Shown here one piece after another: positions 55,264 through 63,964 of a stretch of DNA of 64,000 bases. The stretch lies in the NCBI GenBank assembly GCA_963827155.1, contig CAWGZV010000003.1:680188-744187 (forward strand), written 5' to 3'. Origin of the DNA: UTCFX2 sp963827155. GTDB lineage: Bacteria; Chloroflexota; Anaerolineae; Anaerolineales; UBA4823. Below the pieces are notes generated by a model. It saw only the letters and a program-made list of their open reading frames with translations. It was not told the origin of the DNA and searched no databases. The first letter of the stretch is position 1; each line of letters starts with the position of its first letter. Both the position numbers and the translations under genes were made by a program.

Positions 55264-56136
55264 ATGACTATCAAAGAGTTTCCCGCCTTGCAAAAACCGC
55301 TAACCCGCCGCGAATATCTGCAAATCATGCATGCGGGTCTCTCCGTCGGGCAATATACATTTGTCCGCCAGGCCTCTCTCAGTTGGTTGGCAGCATATCC
55401 GGGCGACCTGCAGATGAGTTTATTGTATGCCAGGGCGCTGTTTGGGGAAAATCGACTGCCGTCGGCTGTTCATGTTCTTAATGGTTTGTGCAAAATCGAT
55501 CCAGAGTATACAGAATCAATCGATGCGCTTCTCGAGGTTCTGTCAACGATGAAGGATACAGATTATGGAAATCTCCTCAGTTCTCCGCGCCCCGGGACTG
55601 GCAAGGATTTTATTTCCAGCATCCAGGGCGCTGCCCAAGCTCACTGGTTTGCCTTAAATGGGGGCACGCAGAATGTGGAGTGGTCAGCCTCATGGGGAGG
55701 ACCTCTTTGGCTTGCAAAACAAGCATTTAAAAATGGGGATTTAGAACTGGCTCGAGGCTTGTTGGATGAAATGTTAGAGAGTACGCCAGCCCACCCGCTC
55801 ATTGGTATTACGTATCTTCAACTGATCGAAAAAGCTAAAGATTTTGACCGCCAGGCATGGATCTCTGCAGCGCGTCGTTATCATCATCAATGGCCAGACA
55901 CGCTGTACTTCATCCTTCGACTTGCAGAGTATTCATTGCTCGATGGGAAGTCGGATTTTGCCGTAGCGCTGCTCCATCAGGCTGCATCGCGAGATATCGA
56001 TGGTCAGGTCGCTCGCCGGCTGTGGGGAGAAGACCATTCATTTCGACCGCTCTGGCCAGAAAAACTTGAATTAACCATGAATTCAGATGGTTCCACCAGG
56101 AGTCCTTGCCAGGCTGGGTTGGAACCGTCTAACTGA
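55264..56136 (+). CDS. Helical-repeat (TPR-like) protein between the giant TPR and the protease
   Basis: 290 residues; a TTG at 55249, directly after the TPR stop, is an alternative start. Helical hairpins are visible (YLQIMHAGLSVGQYTFVRQASLSWLAAYPGD, MSLLYARALFGENRLPSAVHVLNGLCKIDPEY, AFKNGDLELARGLLDEMLEST, ILRLAEYSLLDGKSDFAVALLHQAA). A non-repeat segment holds GTQNVEWSASWGGPLW. It shares TPR character with its neighbour but is not simply a fragment of it. Its end overlaps the protease gene by 50 bases. Confidence 0.7.
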   Translation: MTIKEFPALQKPLTRREYLQIMHAGLSVGQYTFVRQASLSWLAAYPGDLQMSLLYARALFGENRLPSAVHVLNGLCKIDPEYTESIDALLEVLSTMKDTDYGNLLSSPRPGTGKDFISSIQGAAQAHWFALNGGTQNVEWSASWGGPLWLAKQAFKNGDLELARGLLDEMLESTPAHPLIGITYLQLIEKAKDFDRQAWISAARRYHHQWPDTLYFILRLAEYSLLDGKSDFAVALLHQAASRDIDGQVARRLWGEDHSFRPLWPEKLELTMNSDGSTRSPCQAGLEPSN

Positions 56137-58138
56137 GGGAGTTCTACCGTCTCAGCCAGTGGATTTAAACTTCAATCAAAAAAATGATGAAGCATCGTCG
56201 AATCCGCTCGCAGAGGGAGAATTTCCACCAGAAGAAGAATTGCCATCAGAAGAAGAATTGCCACCAGGTGAATATAATAAACCGTTAAAAGTCATGGCAC
56301 CAGGATCGGACTCGGTGGTCATCTCGGAATCCCTGGGAGATCCATTACTGATTTCAGAAATTGCGAAAACCTCTCCAACGCTATCAAAACGACACGCTTC
56401 GAAAGCTGAAATCGGTATGGTTGCGCTTGAATTTGAAAAGATCGCCGCAAAAGAAAAGCAATCTGGAATAACCCTACAGAATGGTTTATTCCAGGTCTAT
56501 GTAATTTTCTCCATTCGCTCCCGACTTCGATCTGTCTATGGGATCGAGGTTGCGAATTTGATTGAAAATGAAATGAACCAGCTCGCGGACAGCATCCGCG
56601 GAAGAATAGGATGGGGAGCCCAGATATTTTTTGCCGACGATCCTTCCTGCACAAACCCTATGGGTTCGAAACCAGCGAAACCAGATGATCCATGGGGGAT
56701 TAAACTGACCCTCAGCGACCTTGATGAATCACTTGAGCAGAAGGGCGAACGAATTGGGGCTGTATTGATCGTTGGCGGTCCGGAAATTGTTCCGTTCCAC
56801 TTTCTGCCAAATCCGATGGATGATCCTGATACCGATATTCCTTCGGATAATCCCTACGCCACCAGAGGAAAAAACTACTTTATCCCAGATTGGCCAGTCG
56901 GTCGAATTCCTGGCGGCGCGAACGGAGACGCTCATCTAATTATCAACATGCTGCGCGTTTACCAGGCTGAACATTATGCTCAGCGCCGCAGCTTGCCCTG
57001 GAGTGAGCGTGTCAGGGAGAAGATTTCCGAATCCTGGAAGAATTTATGGCCAGCGTATCGGCGCTGTTTTGGATATACTGCAGAAGTCTGGCGACAGGCT
57101 GCGGGTGATGTATTTTCTGCCATCGCTAATCCGGCATCAATGTTCGTTTCCCCCCCTTGCGGGATTTCTAAAAATGGGGAGCTGGGAAGCTCAAAAACAA
57201 GAAAGCAAAAGAGAGAGATTCCATTCCTCTCGGGTAAGCTCGGATATTTCAATTTGCATGGAGTCATTGACGCTGCTGAATGGTTCGGACATCGTGATCT
57301 TCAGGTGGTTTCTGATAAGCCTGATTATCCTGTCGCACTGCGGCCTCAAGATATCTGTCCTAATCCGAAACATGGCCGCGTTCCATTGGTTGTTTTCAGC
57401 GAGGCATGTTTTGGCGCTCATCTGCACAACCGGTCTGTGGATCAGGCAATCTGTTTAAAATTTCTGGAGACAGGCTGCCAGGCATATATTGGATCAACGA
57501 GTATGGCTTATGGTTCTATTGCGGCGGTTGACATGGTGGCAGGTGATTTATTAGGTTACACTTTCTTTAGATTTTTAAAGAAAGGGATGCCAGTTGGAGA
57601 AGCCTTGCGCCAGGCAAAAATATATCTGGCGAGTGAGATGAATCGCCGGCAGGGATATCTAGATGGTGAAGACCAAAAGACGTTGATCTCGTTTGTTTTG
57701 TATGGAGATCCGCTTGCAGAACCCCTGAAAAAAGCAAGAGTCCCAAGGAGCATTCGTTATCAGGAAAAACCCTTGGCTGAAGTACTCACAATTTGTGACC
57801 GGGTTGATGCACCGGAATACTCCGGTCAAGTGCCGGCTGAGGTAATGGATGGGGTCCGCCGAGCTGTTGCAAAGTATTTGCCTGGAATGTCGGATGCGAG
57901 ATTAGCATTTGTCTGTGAACATCCTCCCCACGATCGTGATCAACAGCTTGGTTCACCTATAACAGCCCAAACCAATCCTGCTGGTGTGTGGCCGCGCGCG
58001 AAGATTTCAAACGCCCCGTTCCGGAATCTTGTTACATTGAGCAAGCAGGTGGTGAAGCGCGGCGAGACCCATCCTGAGATTGCGCGCCTGACTTTGGACG
58101 AGAAAGGCAATCTGGTTAAGCTTGTAGTCTCGCGTTAA
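56087..58138 (+). CDS. Caspase-fold (C25/CHAT-like, clan CD) cysteine protease
   Basis: 683 residues, starting inside the previous gene. An acidic, Pro-rich stretch with repeated EEELP lies at about 45-62. The catalytic region includes VLIVGGPEIVPFHFLPNP (about 226-243), DWPVGRIPGG, then YFNLHGVIDAAEW with His391 and VVFSEACFGAH with Cys441. The GCQAYIGSTSMAYG segment and GDLLGYTFFRFLKKGMPVGEAL follow, as do FVLYGDP near 536-542. The His-Gly and Ala-Cys-Phe-Gly order and spacing fit peptidases of clan CD (gingipain-like C25 and CHAT). No signal peptide, so it acts in the cytoplasm. A C-terminal domain of about 130 residues follows. Pairing with TPR proteins is typical of regulated CHAT proteases. 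Confidence 0.8.
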   Translation: MVPPGVLARLGWNRLTEGVLPSQPVDLNFNQKNDEASSNPLAEGEFPPEEELPSEEELPPGEYNKPLKVMAPGSDSVVISESLGDPLLISEIAKTSPTLSKRHASKAEIGMVALEFEKIAAKEKQSGITLQNGLFQVYVIFSIRSRLRSVYGIEVANLIENEMNQLADSIRGRIGWGAQIFFADDPSCTNPMGSKPAKPDDPWGIKLTLSDLDESLEQKGERIGAVLIVGGPEIVPFHFLPNPMDDPDTDIPSDNPYATRGKNYFIPDWPVGRIPGGANGDAHLIINMLRVYQAEHYAQRRSLPWSERVREKISESWKNLWPAYRRCFGYTAEVWRQAAGDVFSAIANPASMFVSPPCGISKNGELGSSKTRKQKREIPFLSGKLGYFNLHGVIDAAEWFGHRDLQVVSDKPDYPVALRPQDICPNPKHGRVPLVVFSEACFGAHLHNRSVDQAICLKFLETGCQAYIGSTSMAYGSIAAVDMVAGDLLGYTFFRFLKKGMPVGEALRQAKIYLASEMNRRQGYLDGEDQKTLISFVLYGDPLAEPLKKARVPRSIRYQEKPLAEVLTICDRVDAPEYSGQVPAEVMDGVRRAVAKYLPGMSDARLAFVCEHPPHDRDQQLGSPITAQTNPAGVWPRAKISNAPFRNLVTLSKQVVKRGETHPEIARLTLDEKGNLVKLVVSR

Positions 58139-58250
58139 TTTGGGATAAGCTTGTTTAAAATCCCCTAATCCGCATAAAAAATTCCTGCGTTTAAGTTATG
58201 GTATGATAGCTTCCTATTGTGGGCAATCTGCTCGCAATAGAGGAGTTTTT

Positions 58251-59735
58251 GTGAGTTCTCGTAGAGGTTTTTCTGGTTTACGTTTTATCTCTCTAGCATT
58301 CCTGCTAATTGCGATCATTCTCAGTGCGCTTCAGCTGGTTCGGTTCAGTCGAGTCCGTTCTTATCTACCTGCAGGCTTGAATGTAGCTGGGATTTCTGTT
58401 GGTGGGTTGGATCGAGGGCAAGCAGCTGAGAGGCTGATGGAGTTTTATTCTATCCCGGTGATGTTGAGGTATAACGGCGCAGGTATTCTGCTTCAGCCGT
58501 CGGTCATCGATTTTAAATTAGATGTTGAAAACATGCTTGCGCTCGCGAATCTGGAACGCACACAGAAAGTCTTTTGGGAGGATTTTTGGGACTATCTCTG
58601 GGGACGCACTGAATTTCCTACCCAAATTCCGCTCCGGGCTACATTCTCACAAGAGAGGATGCGGGCTTTTCTGGTGGACGTTGCTTCACGATATGATCAG
58701 CCTTCTGAGCCTGCCATGCCGGTGCCTGGATCTGCCAATTTCAACCCTGGCCAACCCGGCGAGGCTTTAGATATCGAAACAGCGATGCCTCAGATTGAGG
58801 CTGCATTATATTCACTCGAATCGCGTGAAGTTGAGCTTCCTTTGAAAAGGCTTGAGCCTGCTCGACCAGCATTCCAAAACCTGGAAGTGCTGCTGAAACA
58901 AACCCTCCAGGTGAATGGATTTGACGGCCTGGCAGGGATTTATTTAAAGGACCTAAGCACGAGCCAGGAGATTCACTTCGCAAGCCAGAACGGCGAAGAT
59001 TACACAGTGGAACCTGATATTGCCTTCACAGCTTCCTCGATTATCAAAATCCCAATCATGGTATCTGTGTTTCGGCGAATGGGAGATCAGACTGACCAGG
59101 AAACGATGAAATTACTGGGAGATATGATCGACAAATCGGGAAATGAAGCTGCAGATTGGCTTATGGACAGGGCGATCACTGACCAGCGAGCGCCCCTGGA
59201 AGTAACCGAAGACATGCAAGCCCTGGGTTTGAAGAACACTTTTCTGGCTGGATACTTTTCCTTCGGTTCTCCGCTGCTTGCATTAATCGAAACACCGGCT
59301 AACACCCGCCAAGATATTTTCACAGATCCCGATCCATACAGCCAGACAACCCCCTCCGATATTGGGATGCTGTTGGACGATATTTACGAATGCGCCACAA
59401 CCGGAGGTGGGGCATTGATGGCGGCATTTCCTGGCGAATTTACCCAGGCCGAATGCCAATCTATGAATGACTATTTGATCAAGAATCGGTTGCCGGTGCT
59501 GCTTACAGCAGGGCTGCCAGAAGCCACATCGATAGCTCACAAGCACGGTTGGGTAACCGTAAACGGGATTATCAACACTATTGGTGATGCCGGGATCATC
59601 TATACCCCAGGCGGAGACTATATTCTTGTAGTATTCCTCTACCATCCCCAACAGCTGATCTGGGATTCGGCCTCAGCCCTGATCTCTCAGCTCTCCCAGG
59701 CAGTTTATAACTTCTACAACCTGCCACAGAGTTAA
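58251..59735 (+). CDS. Beta-lactamase-fold serine hydrolase with N-terminal peptidoglycan-binding-like domain
   Basis: 494 residues from GTG 58251, which has AGAGGAG upstream; an in-frame ATG at 58203 lacks this. One membrane helix near the start (FISLAFLLIAIILSALQLV), then a PG_binding_4/VanW-type segment (LPAGLNVAGISVGGLDRGQAAERLMEFY). The class A beta-lactamase-like domain has TASSIIKIPIMV (SxxK), MIDKSGNEAADWLM (SxN) and IAHKHGW (KxG). All three active-site elements are present, so it may be a carboxypeptidase or a beta-lactamase, anchored outside the membrane. It follows the protease by 112 bases and is the last gene of the cluster before tRNA-Arg. Confidence 0.85.
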   Translation: MSSRRGFSGLRFISLAFLLIAIILSALQLVRFSRVRSYLPAGLNVAGISVGGLDRGQAAERLMEFYSIPVMLRYNGAGILLQPSVIDFKLDVENMLALANLERTQKVFWEDFWDYLWGRTEFPTQIPLRATFSQERMRAFLVDVASRYDQPSEPAMPVPGSANFNPGQPGEALDIETAMPQIEAALYSLESREVELPLKRLEPARPAFQNLEVLLKQTLQVNGFDGLAGIYLKDLSTSQEIHFASQNGEDYTVEPDIAFTASSIIKIPIMVSVFRRMGDQTDQETMKLLGDMIDKSGNEAADWLMDRAITDQRAPLEVTEDMQALGLKNTFLAGYFSFGSPLLALIETPANTRQDIFTDPDPYSQTTPSDIGMLLDDIYECATTGGGALMAAFPGEFTQAECQSMNDYLIKNRLPVLLTAGLPEATSIAHKHGWVTVNGIINTIGDAGIIYTPGGDYILVVFLYHPQQLIWDSASALISQLSQAVYNFYNLPQS

Positions 59736-59737
59736 GG

Positions 59738-59743
59738 TATAAT
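59738..59743 (+). promoter_or_regulatory. -10 element of tRNA-Arg
   Basis: TATAAT begins two bases after the serine hydrolase stop and nine bases before the tRNA, so the promoter overlaps the end of the coding sequence. The -35 would lie inside the gene and is not consensus. Confidence 0.6.
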
Positions 59744-59752
59744 GCGGGCGTC

Positions 59753-59825
59753 GCCCCCGTAGCTCAATGGACAGAGCGCCTGACTTCGGATCAGACGGTT
59801 GTGAGTTCGAATCTCGCCGGGGGCG
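59753..59825 (+). tRNA. tRNA-Arg (anticodon TCG)
   Basis: The 73 bases fold as a cloverleaf: acceptor GCCCCCG/CGGGGGC, D arm GCTC...GAGC, anticodon loop CTTCGGA giving anticodon TCG (reads CGN codons), T arm GTGAG-TTCGAAT-CTCGC. Discriminator base G; the CCA end is not encoded. The outermost anticodon-stem pair is a C-A mismatch. The argS gene that charges it is at 2311-4119. Confidence 0.95.
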
Positions 59826-59833
59826 CCTACAGG

Positions 59834-59860
59834 TGGGGGAATTTATGAACAAACCCCCCA
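59834..59860 (+). terminator. Possible terminator hairpin after tRNA-Arg
   Basis: TGGGGG and CCCCCA arms surround a 15-base loop, followed by TATATAGG without a clear T-run. It is placed to end the tRNA transcript, but is only a weak terminator by sequence. Confidence 0.4.
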
Positions 59861-59876
59861 TATATAGGGATATGAA

Positions 59877-61451
59877 GAGGGGCTGTCCAAAAAGAAACGG
59901 GCAGTCCCTTCCCAATTTAAGAGAAGCATGATTTAATGGGGGAATGAAAAGGAAAGCAACTGCCCCAGTATTCAAGCCATACGTAATGAACCAGGTAGCG
60001 TTACTGCCACCGAGCTATGAAGAATTAATCCCAACAGATCACCTGGTGCGAGTAGTGAATGAAGCAGTAGAGAAGATCGATGTGAGTGCACTGATAGCGC
60101 AGTATAAGGGAGGAGGCACATCGAGCTATCATCCGAAGATGCTGCTGAAGGTACTGGTTTACGCGTATGCCGAACGGATCTATTCGTCACGGCGGATAGC
60201 TAAGGCCTTAAGGGAAAACATCCACTTCATGTGGATCAGCGGAGAGAGCCGGCCGGACTTTCGCACGATCAATGACTTTCGGGGTAGCCGGATGAAAGCA
60301 GTGATCGAAGAGGTATTCACGGCGGTACTGGAATATTTGGTGGCGTCAGGTCAGGTGAAGTTGGAGCACTATTTCTTGGATGGGACAAAGGTTGAAGCAA
60401 ATGCGAACAAGCACAAGGTAGTATGGGCGAAGCGACGGGAGAATTATCATAAACGGGTGCAGGAACAGATCAAAGAGCTGCTGAAACAGATTGAGCAGGC
60501 CAATGAAGATGAGCAGTCCGAATATGGGGGGGATGATCTGGAGGAATTGGGCGGCAAAGGGCAAGATGCGGTAAACAGCGAACTGCTGAAGAAAAAGATT
60601 GACGAGCTCAACCAGAAGCTGCACAATCGAAACCAACCCAAGAAAGACACTCGACCAGCACGCAAGGTCTTGAAGAAACTCGCCGAAGATTGCTTGGTGC
60701 GACTAGAGAAATATGAGCAGCAGGAAAAGACGCTGGCTGGACGCAGCAGTTATTCCAAAACCGATCCGGATGCCAGCAGCATGCGGATGAAGGAAGATCG
60801 GGGTGCCGAAAAGCCGTGGCCAAAACCGGCCTACAACGTACAGATCGGCACGGAAGGCCAGTATGTGGTGGGATTTAGTGTTCATGGTCGAGCGGGTGAT
60901 ACGGCTTGCCTGATCCCGCATTTGGAAGGCATGCGCACCCATTTGGGTCGCTTACCACAAAACGTTGTGACGGACGCAGGCTATGGCAGTGAAGAAAACT
61001 ACGCTTACCTGGAGCAGCACAGCTTGGGCAATTTCGTCAAGTACAACACTTTTTACCAGGATACCCATCACTTCCGAAAGCCAGAAATCATTCGCAGACA
61101 CCAGTTCCGAGCCGAGAACTTTGACTATGATCCAGACCAAGATGAGTTCATCTGCCCAGCCCAAAAGCGGCTACACTTTCAGTATACTTCTCGCTATACC
61201 ACTGACAATGGATATCTGAGCGATCGACGCAATTACGAATGTGACCAGTGTAGCCTGTGCCCGCTCAAACCGCTGTGTACCAAAGCCAAAGGCAACCGCA
61301 AGATTGGATCAGCTTTCGCTTACTGGAATACCGCCGGCGAGCCAGAGTAAACCTCACCAGTCAGGTAGGACAACGTCTGCGAGCGAACCGTTCCACCGAT
61401 GTGGAGACGGTGTTCGGCATTGTCAAACACAATATGGGCTTCCGTAGATTT
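59877..61451 (+). mobile_element. IS1182-family insertion sequence, interrupted at its 3' part
   Basis: The left end begins near 59879 with GGGGCTGTCCAAAAAG and a second CGGGCAGTCCC, which resemble IS1182-type terminal inverted repeats. The transposase gene follows at 59944. The element stops at 61451, where the IS21-type element is inserted; its last segment and right end should lie just outside the window, past the IS21 right end. Confidence 0.75.
59944..61451 (+). pseudogene. IS1182-family transposase, frameshifted and truncated by an IS21 insertion
   Basis: Over 460 residues are in frame: LLPPSYEELIPTDHLVRVV is the typical N-terminus, followed by FRTINDFR, FLDGTKVEANANKHKVVW (first catalytic Asp), NVVTDAGYGSEENYAY (second Asp) and a Cys cluster CDQCSLCPLKPLC. 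A missing base near 61340 shifts the frame. The last part, RVNLTSQVGQRLRANRSTDVETVFGIVKHNMGFRRF, carries the catalytic Glu and ends exactly where the IS21 element begins. The C-terminal 60 or so residues are therefore separated, so this copy is inactive as read. Confidence 0.85.
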
Positions 61452-61456
61452 TGCAA

Positions 61457-61545
61457 AATCCGGAGCAAGGCGCACAGTGATTCCGGAGTAAGACGCACAC
61501 CGATTCCGGGGCATGCCGCACACTGAATCCGGAGTAAGGCGCACA
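61457..61545 (+). repeat. Four tandem 20-base repeats at exact 23-base period, IS21 left end
   Basis: Copies start at 61457, 61480, 61503 and 61526. The consensus is AWTCCGGAGTAAGGCGCACA; the third is most diverged (GGGCATGCCG in the middle). The period of about two helical turns fits ordered binding of the IstA transposase along one face of DNA. Confidence 0.9.
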
Positions 61546-61630
61546 CTTTTTACCTGATGGGGGCGAAGAGAAAACACTGGTTAATCCAATAATGTGGCAA
61601 GCTATCTCCTTCCAACCGAAGGAGGTAGAT

Positions 61631-63166
61631 ATGGCCCAGGAGCGATTAACCGTGAGGAAAATCAGAGAAATCATCCGCTTGAAGGTTGAAGCAGGGTTGT
61701 CAAACAGAGCCATCGCAGGAGCCTGCAAAGTATCGAACAGCACTGTTGGCGAATACCTGCGCCGGGCAAAGGCATCCGGGCTGAGCTGGCCGCTTCCGGA
61801 AATGGGGGAAGATGAATTGTATCGCTGCTTATTTCCAGAACGAAGGCAGGCTGTCCTCGAGAAATCCCGACCGATGCCAGATTGGGAAGAAGCGAGGAAA
61901 GAGCTGCGCCAAAAGGGGGTGACATTGCGATTATTGTGGATGGAGTACAAAGAAAAACATCCGGAAGGATATCAATACTCGCAGTATTGCGAGCACTACC
62001 AGCGCTGGAAGAAGAGCCGTGCAGAACCAAGCAAGCGCCATGAACACGTGGGTGGCGAGCAGATGCAGGTGGACTATGCCGGGGTAAAAATACCGATCAC
62101 CAATCCAGAAAGCGGGGAAGTATGGGAAGCGCCTGTATTCGTAGCCGTTCTGCCTGCCAGCAATTACACCTATGCGGAAGCTCAGGCCAGCGAGAACCAG
62201 TGCAACTGGATCCAGGGACATGTGCGCACATTTTCCTACCTGGGTGGGGTGGTCCGGATTGTGACGCCGGACAACCTGAAAAGCGCAGTACGGAAGCCCA
62301 ACTACTATGAGCCGGATATCAACCCTGCTTACCAGGCACTGGCTGAGCATTATCAGTTTGCCGTCCTGCCCACCCGGGTGAGAAAGCCCAAAGACAAGGG
62401 GAAGGTGGAGAATGGTGTCCAAAATGTGGAGCGCTGGGTGATTGCCCCGCTGCGAAAACGCATCTTTTTCAGCCTGCATGAAGCCAACCAGGCGCTGCGG
62501 GAACAACTGGAATGGTTCAACAACCGCACCATGCAGGCGGTCGGCCGATCGCGCCTTGCGGAGTTTGAAGAAATCGACCAGCCTAATCTGAGACCGCTGC
62601 CTGAAAGGCCATATGAATATTTCGAGCGGAAAGCTGCCCGGGTGCACATCGACTACCATGTGGAGTTCGACAAACACCTGTACTCAGTACCACATTATCT
62701 CATTCATCAAGAAGTAGAAATTCGGGCAACGGAGCGCATGGTGGAGGTGTTTCACCAGGGCAAAGTGGTGGCAATCCACCCGCGCAATTTCCGTCAAGGC
62801 CGTTTCACCACCCGGCATGAGCACATGCCCCCCAATCATCAGTTTGTGGCTCAAATCAATGCGGAACAATTGGTGCAATGGGCTGCTTCGGTCGGACCGC
62901 AAACAGCACAACTGGTTGCCTCCACCCTCAAGTCTCGCAAATTTCCCGAACAAGCCTATCGCTCCTGCCTGGGTATTCTCAACCTGGCAAAAAAGTATCC
63001 CCAACAAGCGCTAGAACAAGCCTGTCGGGCTGCCCTGGAAAACAGGATGTACTCCTACAGCGCTGTGAAAGATGAATTGGACTGGCTCAGCCAGCAGATA
63101 GATCCATCTACCCCCGAAACACTTCCCCCGCATGAAAATATCCGCGGCAACCAATATTACCAATAA
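61631..63166 (+). CDS. istA: IS21-family transposase IstA
   Basis: 511 residues from ATG 61631, with GGAGG at 61621-61625. An N-terminal HTH (TVRKIREIIRLKVEAGLSNRAIAGACKVSNSTVGEYLRRA) is followed by an integrase core: GGEQMQVDYAGVKIP (first Asp), IVTPDNLKSAV (second Asp) and KPKDKGKVENGVQNVERWV (Glu), the DDE triad. The C-terminal region contains FDKHLYSVPHYL, typical of IS21 enzymes. istB begins 11 bases after the stop. Confidence 0.96.
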   Translation: MAQERLTVRKIREIIRLKVEAGLSNRAIAGACKVSNSTVGEYLRRAKASGLSWPLPEMGEDELYRCLFPERRQAVLEKSRPMPDWEEARKELRQKGVTLRLLWMEYKEKHPEGYQYSQYCEHYQRWKKSRAEPSKRHEHVGGEQMQVDYAGVKIPITNPESGEVWEAPVFVAVLPASNYTYAEAQASENQCNWIQGHVRTFSYLGGVVRIVTPDNLKSAVRKPNYYEPDINPAYQALAEHYQFAVLPTRVRKPKDKGKVENGVQNVERWVIAPLRKRIFFSLHEANQALREQLEWFNNRTMQAVGRSRLAEFEEIDQPNLRPLPERPYEYFERKAARVHIDYHVEFDKHLYSVPHYLIHQEVEIRATERMVEVFHQGKVVAIHPRNFRQGRFTTRHEHMPPNHQFVAQINAEQLVQWAASVGPQTAQLVASTLKSRKFPEQAYRSCLGILNLAKKYPQQALEQACRAALENRMYSYSAVKDELDWLSQQIDPSTPETLPPHENIRGNQYYQ

Positions 63167-63177
63167 GGATAAACCCC

Positions 63178-63927
63178 ATGATTTCACAAACTCTCCTAGA
63201 CAACCTACAACAGCTGCGCATACCCGCCTTCCGGGAAGGCTTGCGTGAACAATTCGGCAATCCACAATATGCCCAACTCTCTTTCGAAGAACGTCTGCTC
63301 TTGCTGGTAGAAGCGGAGTGCACCCGCCGCACAGACAACCGCATGAAGCGACGGCTGAAACTGGCTGAATTTCCTCTCCAGGCAGCTGTGGAAGACCTGG
63401 ATTATTCTCCAGAACGCGGGCTGGAACGTCGCATGGTCCTTGAATTGGCCCAATGCCATTGGGTGGAAAAAGCGCTCAATGTCCTGATCCTGGGGGCCAC
63501 CGGCACAGGCAAATCCTTCCTCGCCTGTTCTCTCGGGGTGGCCGCATGCAGATTAGGGTATTCAGTCCGCTATATTCGTATCCCCCGCTTTCTGCACGCT
63601 CTCGCCCGTGCTCGACAGGATGGTACCTATCTCACTTTGCTTCGGTCTCTGATGAAAATGGAGGTCCTTATTCTGGACGACTGGATGCGTGATCCGATCC
63701 TTTTGCCCGCCGCTCAGGATTTATTAGAGGTGTTCGATGACCGCTTTGGCAAAACCGCCACGATCATTGCTTCTCAGGTGCCGGTTGCAGACTGGCACGC
63801 CCGCTTCCCGGACCCAACCCTGGCGGACGCTATTCTGGATCGGTGTATCCACAACGCTTATCGCATCACTTTGGCTGGTGAATCCCAACGAAAATTGCTG
63901 GGATTCCGCTCCATGCCGCACACCTGA
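63178..63927 (+). CDS. istB: IS21-family helper ATPase IstB
   Basis: 249 residues. The N-terminal helical domain (LRIPAFREGLREQFGNPQYAQLSFEERLLLLVEAE) precedes a AAA+ ATPase domain: Walker A GATGTGKSFLA, Walker B VLILDDWM, then ATIIASQVPVADWHARFPD and ADAILDRCIHNAYRI. IstB assembles on DNA and directs IstA. The usual length is kept. Its 3' end (63902-63921) closely matches one of the left-end repeats in the same orientation. Confidence 0.96.
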   Translation: MISQTLLDNLQQLRIPAFREGLREQFGNPQYAQLSFEERLLLLVEAECTRRTDNRMKRRLKLAEFPLQAAVEDLDYSPERGLERRMVLELAQCHWVEKALNVLILGATGTGKSFLACSLGVAACRLGYSVRYIRIPRFLHALARARQDGTYLTLLRSLMKMEVLILDDWMRDPILLPAAQDLLEVFDDRFGKTATIIASQVPVADWHARFPDPTLADAILDRCIHNAYRITLAGESQRKLLGFRSMPHT

Positions 63928-63964
63928 TGTACAATATCCATGACCAGTGTTTTCTCTCCCTTAC

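Noticed and set aside
59753..59825. tRNA-Arg as an attachment site of an integrated phage or island
   Set aside because: No integrase gene and no duplicated tRNA end follow; the elements downstream are ordinary insertion sequences.
61457..61545. Short regularly spaced repeats resembling a CRISPR array
   Set aside because: The spacing between copies is only about 3 bases, there are no spacers, and inverted copies lie at the far end of the IS element, so these are transposase sites.
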